Positions 13,756-15,253 of a stretch of DNA of 15,253 nucleotides are shown here, piece by piece. Numbering within the stretch: position 1 is the stretch's first letter; each line of letters opens with the position of its first letter. The notes beneath the pieces were generated by a model, which saw only the letters and a program-made list of their open reading frames with translations, was not told where the DNA came from and ran no database searches. Both the position numbers and the translations under genes were made by a program. This DNA comes from Deltaproteobacteria bacterium (GTDB lineage: Bacteria; Desulfobacterota; Desulfuromonadia; Desulfuromonadales; Geopsychrobacteraceae): NCBI GenBank assembly GCA_009993495.1, contig JAACTI010000018.1, positions 1 to 15,253 on the forward strand, given 5' to 3'.

Positions 13756-15033
13756 ATGAAATTTATGACCTTTCTTTTTCTGCTGCTGATGGCAGGCCAA
13801 CCAGCGCTGGCGGCCGAGCCGACCATCACCAGCCTGCTGGAAGCTGTCGCTCGCCAGCCGGATCTGGCCGCCAGTTCGCTGGAGGTCAAGTCTGCCGAAG
13901 TCCAGCTGCAACAGGCCTACGCGGAGCTCTATCCCAAACTTTCGGCCTTCGGCACCTACAACATCTACAGCTCGCCGACCAATCTGCGGCCGATGGCACC
14001 GACGGAAGTCAACCTCGCCGCCGGTGAATCGATTCCTTTTTCCGACACGATTCTGCGCTACGGGCTGAAGGTGGAGATGCCGCTCTTCGTCAAAAACCTT
14101 TATTCCTTGGCGGACAAGGTCGAACAGCTGCAACAGGTCAGTCGCATCGGCCACAAACTGCGGCTGATTTCGCGTCAGGCGGCGGTGGTCTCCCTCGATG
14201 CGTCCCTGGCTTACACCAGTCATCTCGACGCTGCCATCGCTGCGCGCCTTGACTCGCTCGATAAAACCCGCGCCGACCTGAGTCTGGCGGTCGAAAACGG
14301 GCGCGTGCCGGAAGCGGAACTGCTCAAGTTGGAAACCACGCGTAACGATCTGCACAAACAGCGCAATGACCTGCAACGGCAGGCCATCAGCCTGACCGGT
14401 CAGGTGCAACAATTGACCGGGGTTCGCCTGAGCAGCTTTGTCCCCCTCACCCTGCAACGCCCGGTGAGAGAGGATCAGTATCCACGTCAGTTGCAGCAGC
14501 AGGCGCGGGTCGCCGCCAGCGAGAAGGAACTTCGTCAGGCGAAAGATCAGCACTACCCATCACTCAGGCTCGAAGGAGTGATTTCCGAAAACGCGGGTGA
14601 AGCCTATAACACCGGTGCGTCGATCGAGCGCAGCTACAACTACGTCGGCCTCGCCCTGAGTATCCCCCTGTTTGACCGCAAACTCAGAACAACCATCGAT
14701 CAGGCCCAGGTGCAGTTGCAACGCCAGCGCCAGCAGTTGGCGCAATTAGACCTGGATCTGGCGGCTGAGGCCGAAGACTTGAAGCAGCAGCTGCCGGTCA
14801 TTGCGCAATCGACCCGGTTGGCACAGGCCAGTCTCGAAAACAGCCAACGCCTGCTCGACATTGCCAAGGTCGCTCGCCGGACAGGTCGTCTGAGCACCGA
14901 AGAATATTTACGCTTTGAAACCGGGGTGCTTGAGGCCGAAGCCGCCCTGCACAAGACCATACTTGATCGCTGGCAGATCATCAGCCAACAGGCGGTGCTC
15001 TACGGTGAAGAATTGACGGGAGTTGTCCAATGA
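13756..15033 (+). CDS. TolC-family outer-membrane efflux protein
   Basis: This 425-residue outer-membrane channel completes a tripartite efflux pump. The start at 13756 has AAGGAG 7 bases upstream; an in-frame ATG at 13741 lies before that ribosome site and is rejected. A signal peptide is clear (MKFMTFLFLLLMAGQPALA, cleavage near residue 19-20). The mature part has the TolC duplication of long alpha-helical, Gln/Leu/Ala-rich segments: AELYPKLSAFGTYN in the first half, then LRQAKDQHYPSLRLEG and NYVGLALSIPLFD in the second, the two copies of the signature strand region. The C-terminal helix has RRTGRLSTEEYLRFETGVLEAEAAL. Its stop overlaps the next start (ATGA at 15030-15033), tying it to the membrane fusion protein. 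The substrate is unknown. Confidence 0.93.
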   Translation: MKFMTFLFLLLMAGQPALAAEPTITSLLEAVARQPDLAASSLEVKSAEVQLQQAYAELYPKLSAFGTYNIYSSPTNLRPMAPTEVNLAAGESIPFSDTILRYGLKVEMPLFVKNLYSLADKVEQLQQVSRIGHKLRLISRQAAVVSLDASLAYTSHLDAAIAARLDSLDKTRADLSLAVENGRVPEAELLKLETTRNDLHKQRNDLQRQAISLTGQVQQLTGVRLSSFVPLTLQRPVREDQYPRQLQQQARVAASEKELRQAKDQHYPSLRLEGVISENAGEAYNTGASIERSYNYVGLALSIPLFDRKLRTTIDQAQVQLQRQRQQLAQLDLDLAAEAEDLKQQLPVIAQSTRLAQASLENSQRLLDIAKVARRTGRLSTEEYLRFETGVLEAEAALHKTILDRWQIISQQAVLYGEELTGVVQ

Positions 15034-15253
15034 AAAACAAACTGATCCTTGTTCTGGTGCTGCTGCTGATTGTCGGTGGCGCTGTTGTGTTGCTGAAAAC
15101 CCGCAAAGCCGCTTTAACAGAAGCTCCGGTCGCAGCGGTGCGGCCGGTGGTGGTCGAAGCTCTCACCCCTCAGCCACAGCAGATCAGCCTGACGCTGCCG
15201 GTTATGGGGGTGGTTTCTTCGGATCTTTCCACCACCCTGTCAACCAAGATCAG
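15030..15253 (+). CDS. RND-type membrane fusion protein (3' end outside window)
   Basis: Only the first 74 codons are in the window. They give a short basic start (MKNK), one hydrophobic anchor (about residues 5-22), then a periplasmic segment RPVVVEALTPQPQQISLTLPVMGVVSSDLSTTLSTK. That is how RND adaptor (HlyD/MFP) proteins begin, with a strand pair and a conserved Gly before the first lipoyl-type part. The start overlaps the tolC stop by 4 bases. An RND inner-membrane pump gene is expected further downstream. Family confidence rests on the short N-terminus plus context, so a related adaptor of an ABC pump is not ruled out. Confidence 0.8.
   Translation, partial: MKNKLILVLVLLLIVGGAVVLLKTRKAALTEAPVAAVRPVVVEALTPQPQQISLTLPVMGVVSSDLSTTLSTKI

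Noticed and set aside
1..15253. CRISPR arrays, insertion sequences or tRNA/rRNA genes
   Set aside because: No regularly spaced repeats, transposase genes with terminal repeats, or tRNA/rRNA signatures were seen on either strand.

Overview
The window looks like chromosomal DNA of an anaerobic, metal- or sulfur-respiring deltaproteobacterium of the Desulfuromonadales (Geobacter/Desulfuromonas/Pelobacter-like). This rests on a large heterodisulfide-reductase-type/NADH-dehydrogenase-type iron-sulfur gene block with a selenocysteine-encoding member, on the protein families seen, and on a moderately high GC content. The assignment is inferred from gene content and has not been tested by a search.

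Region 1 (1-8478, all + strand) is an electron-transfer operon. In order it holds the C-terminal part of an HdrD-like CCG protein, a 1031-residue HdrA-like protein with two FAD modules, an MvhD-like protein whose codon 18 is an in-frame TGA followed by a SECIS-type hairpin, then NuoE-like, NuoF-like and NuoG-N-terminus-like subunits, and a UspA-family protein. The first six genes follow the gene order known for BamD-E-F-G-H-I, the electron-transfer part of the class II benzoyl-CoA reductase complex of obligate anaerobes. Related Hdr/Nuo clusters also exist without aromatic degradation, so the substrate side is open. The likely job is flavin-based electron bifurcation or confurcation between NAD(H), low-potential ferredoxin or an equivalent carrier, and an Hdr-type acceptor.

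Region 2 (about 8479-10835) is an accessory island whose genes lie on the - strand. Reading leftwards from the right, it has a palindromic operator, a CopG/RHH-type antitoxin, a ParE/RelE-type toxin with no normal start codon, a strongly structured about 120-nt element that could be an RNA, and a protein with a degenerate nucleoside-deoxyribosyltransferase/TIR-like C-terminal domain. About 440 bases at its right end have no convincing gene.

Region 3 (10836-15253, + strand) is an efflux/detoxification operon. It starts with a near-consensus sigma-70 promoter whose -10 box overlaps a perfect inverted repeat, probably the MarR autoregulatory operator. The genes that follow are MarR, an FmdE-family protein with a C-terminal zinc ribbon, a CDF metal exporter, a TauE/SafE (TSUP) permease, a TolC-family outer-membrane protein, and the start of an RND-type membrane fusion protein that runs off the window.

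The strongest non-obvious result is the UGA-recoded MvhD/BamF-type selenoprotein, which a standard gene caller would truncate. The most open element is the structured intergenic RNA candidate next to the TIR/NDT-like gene.
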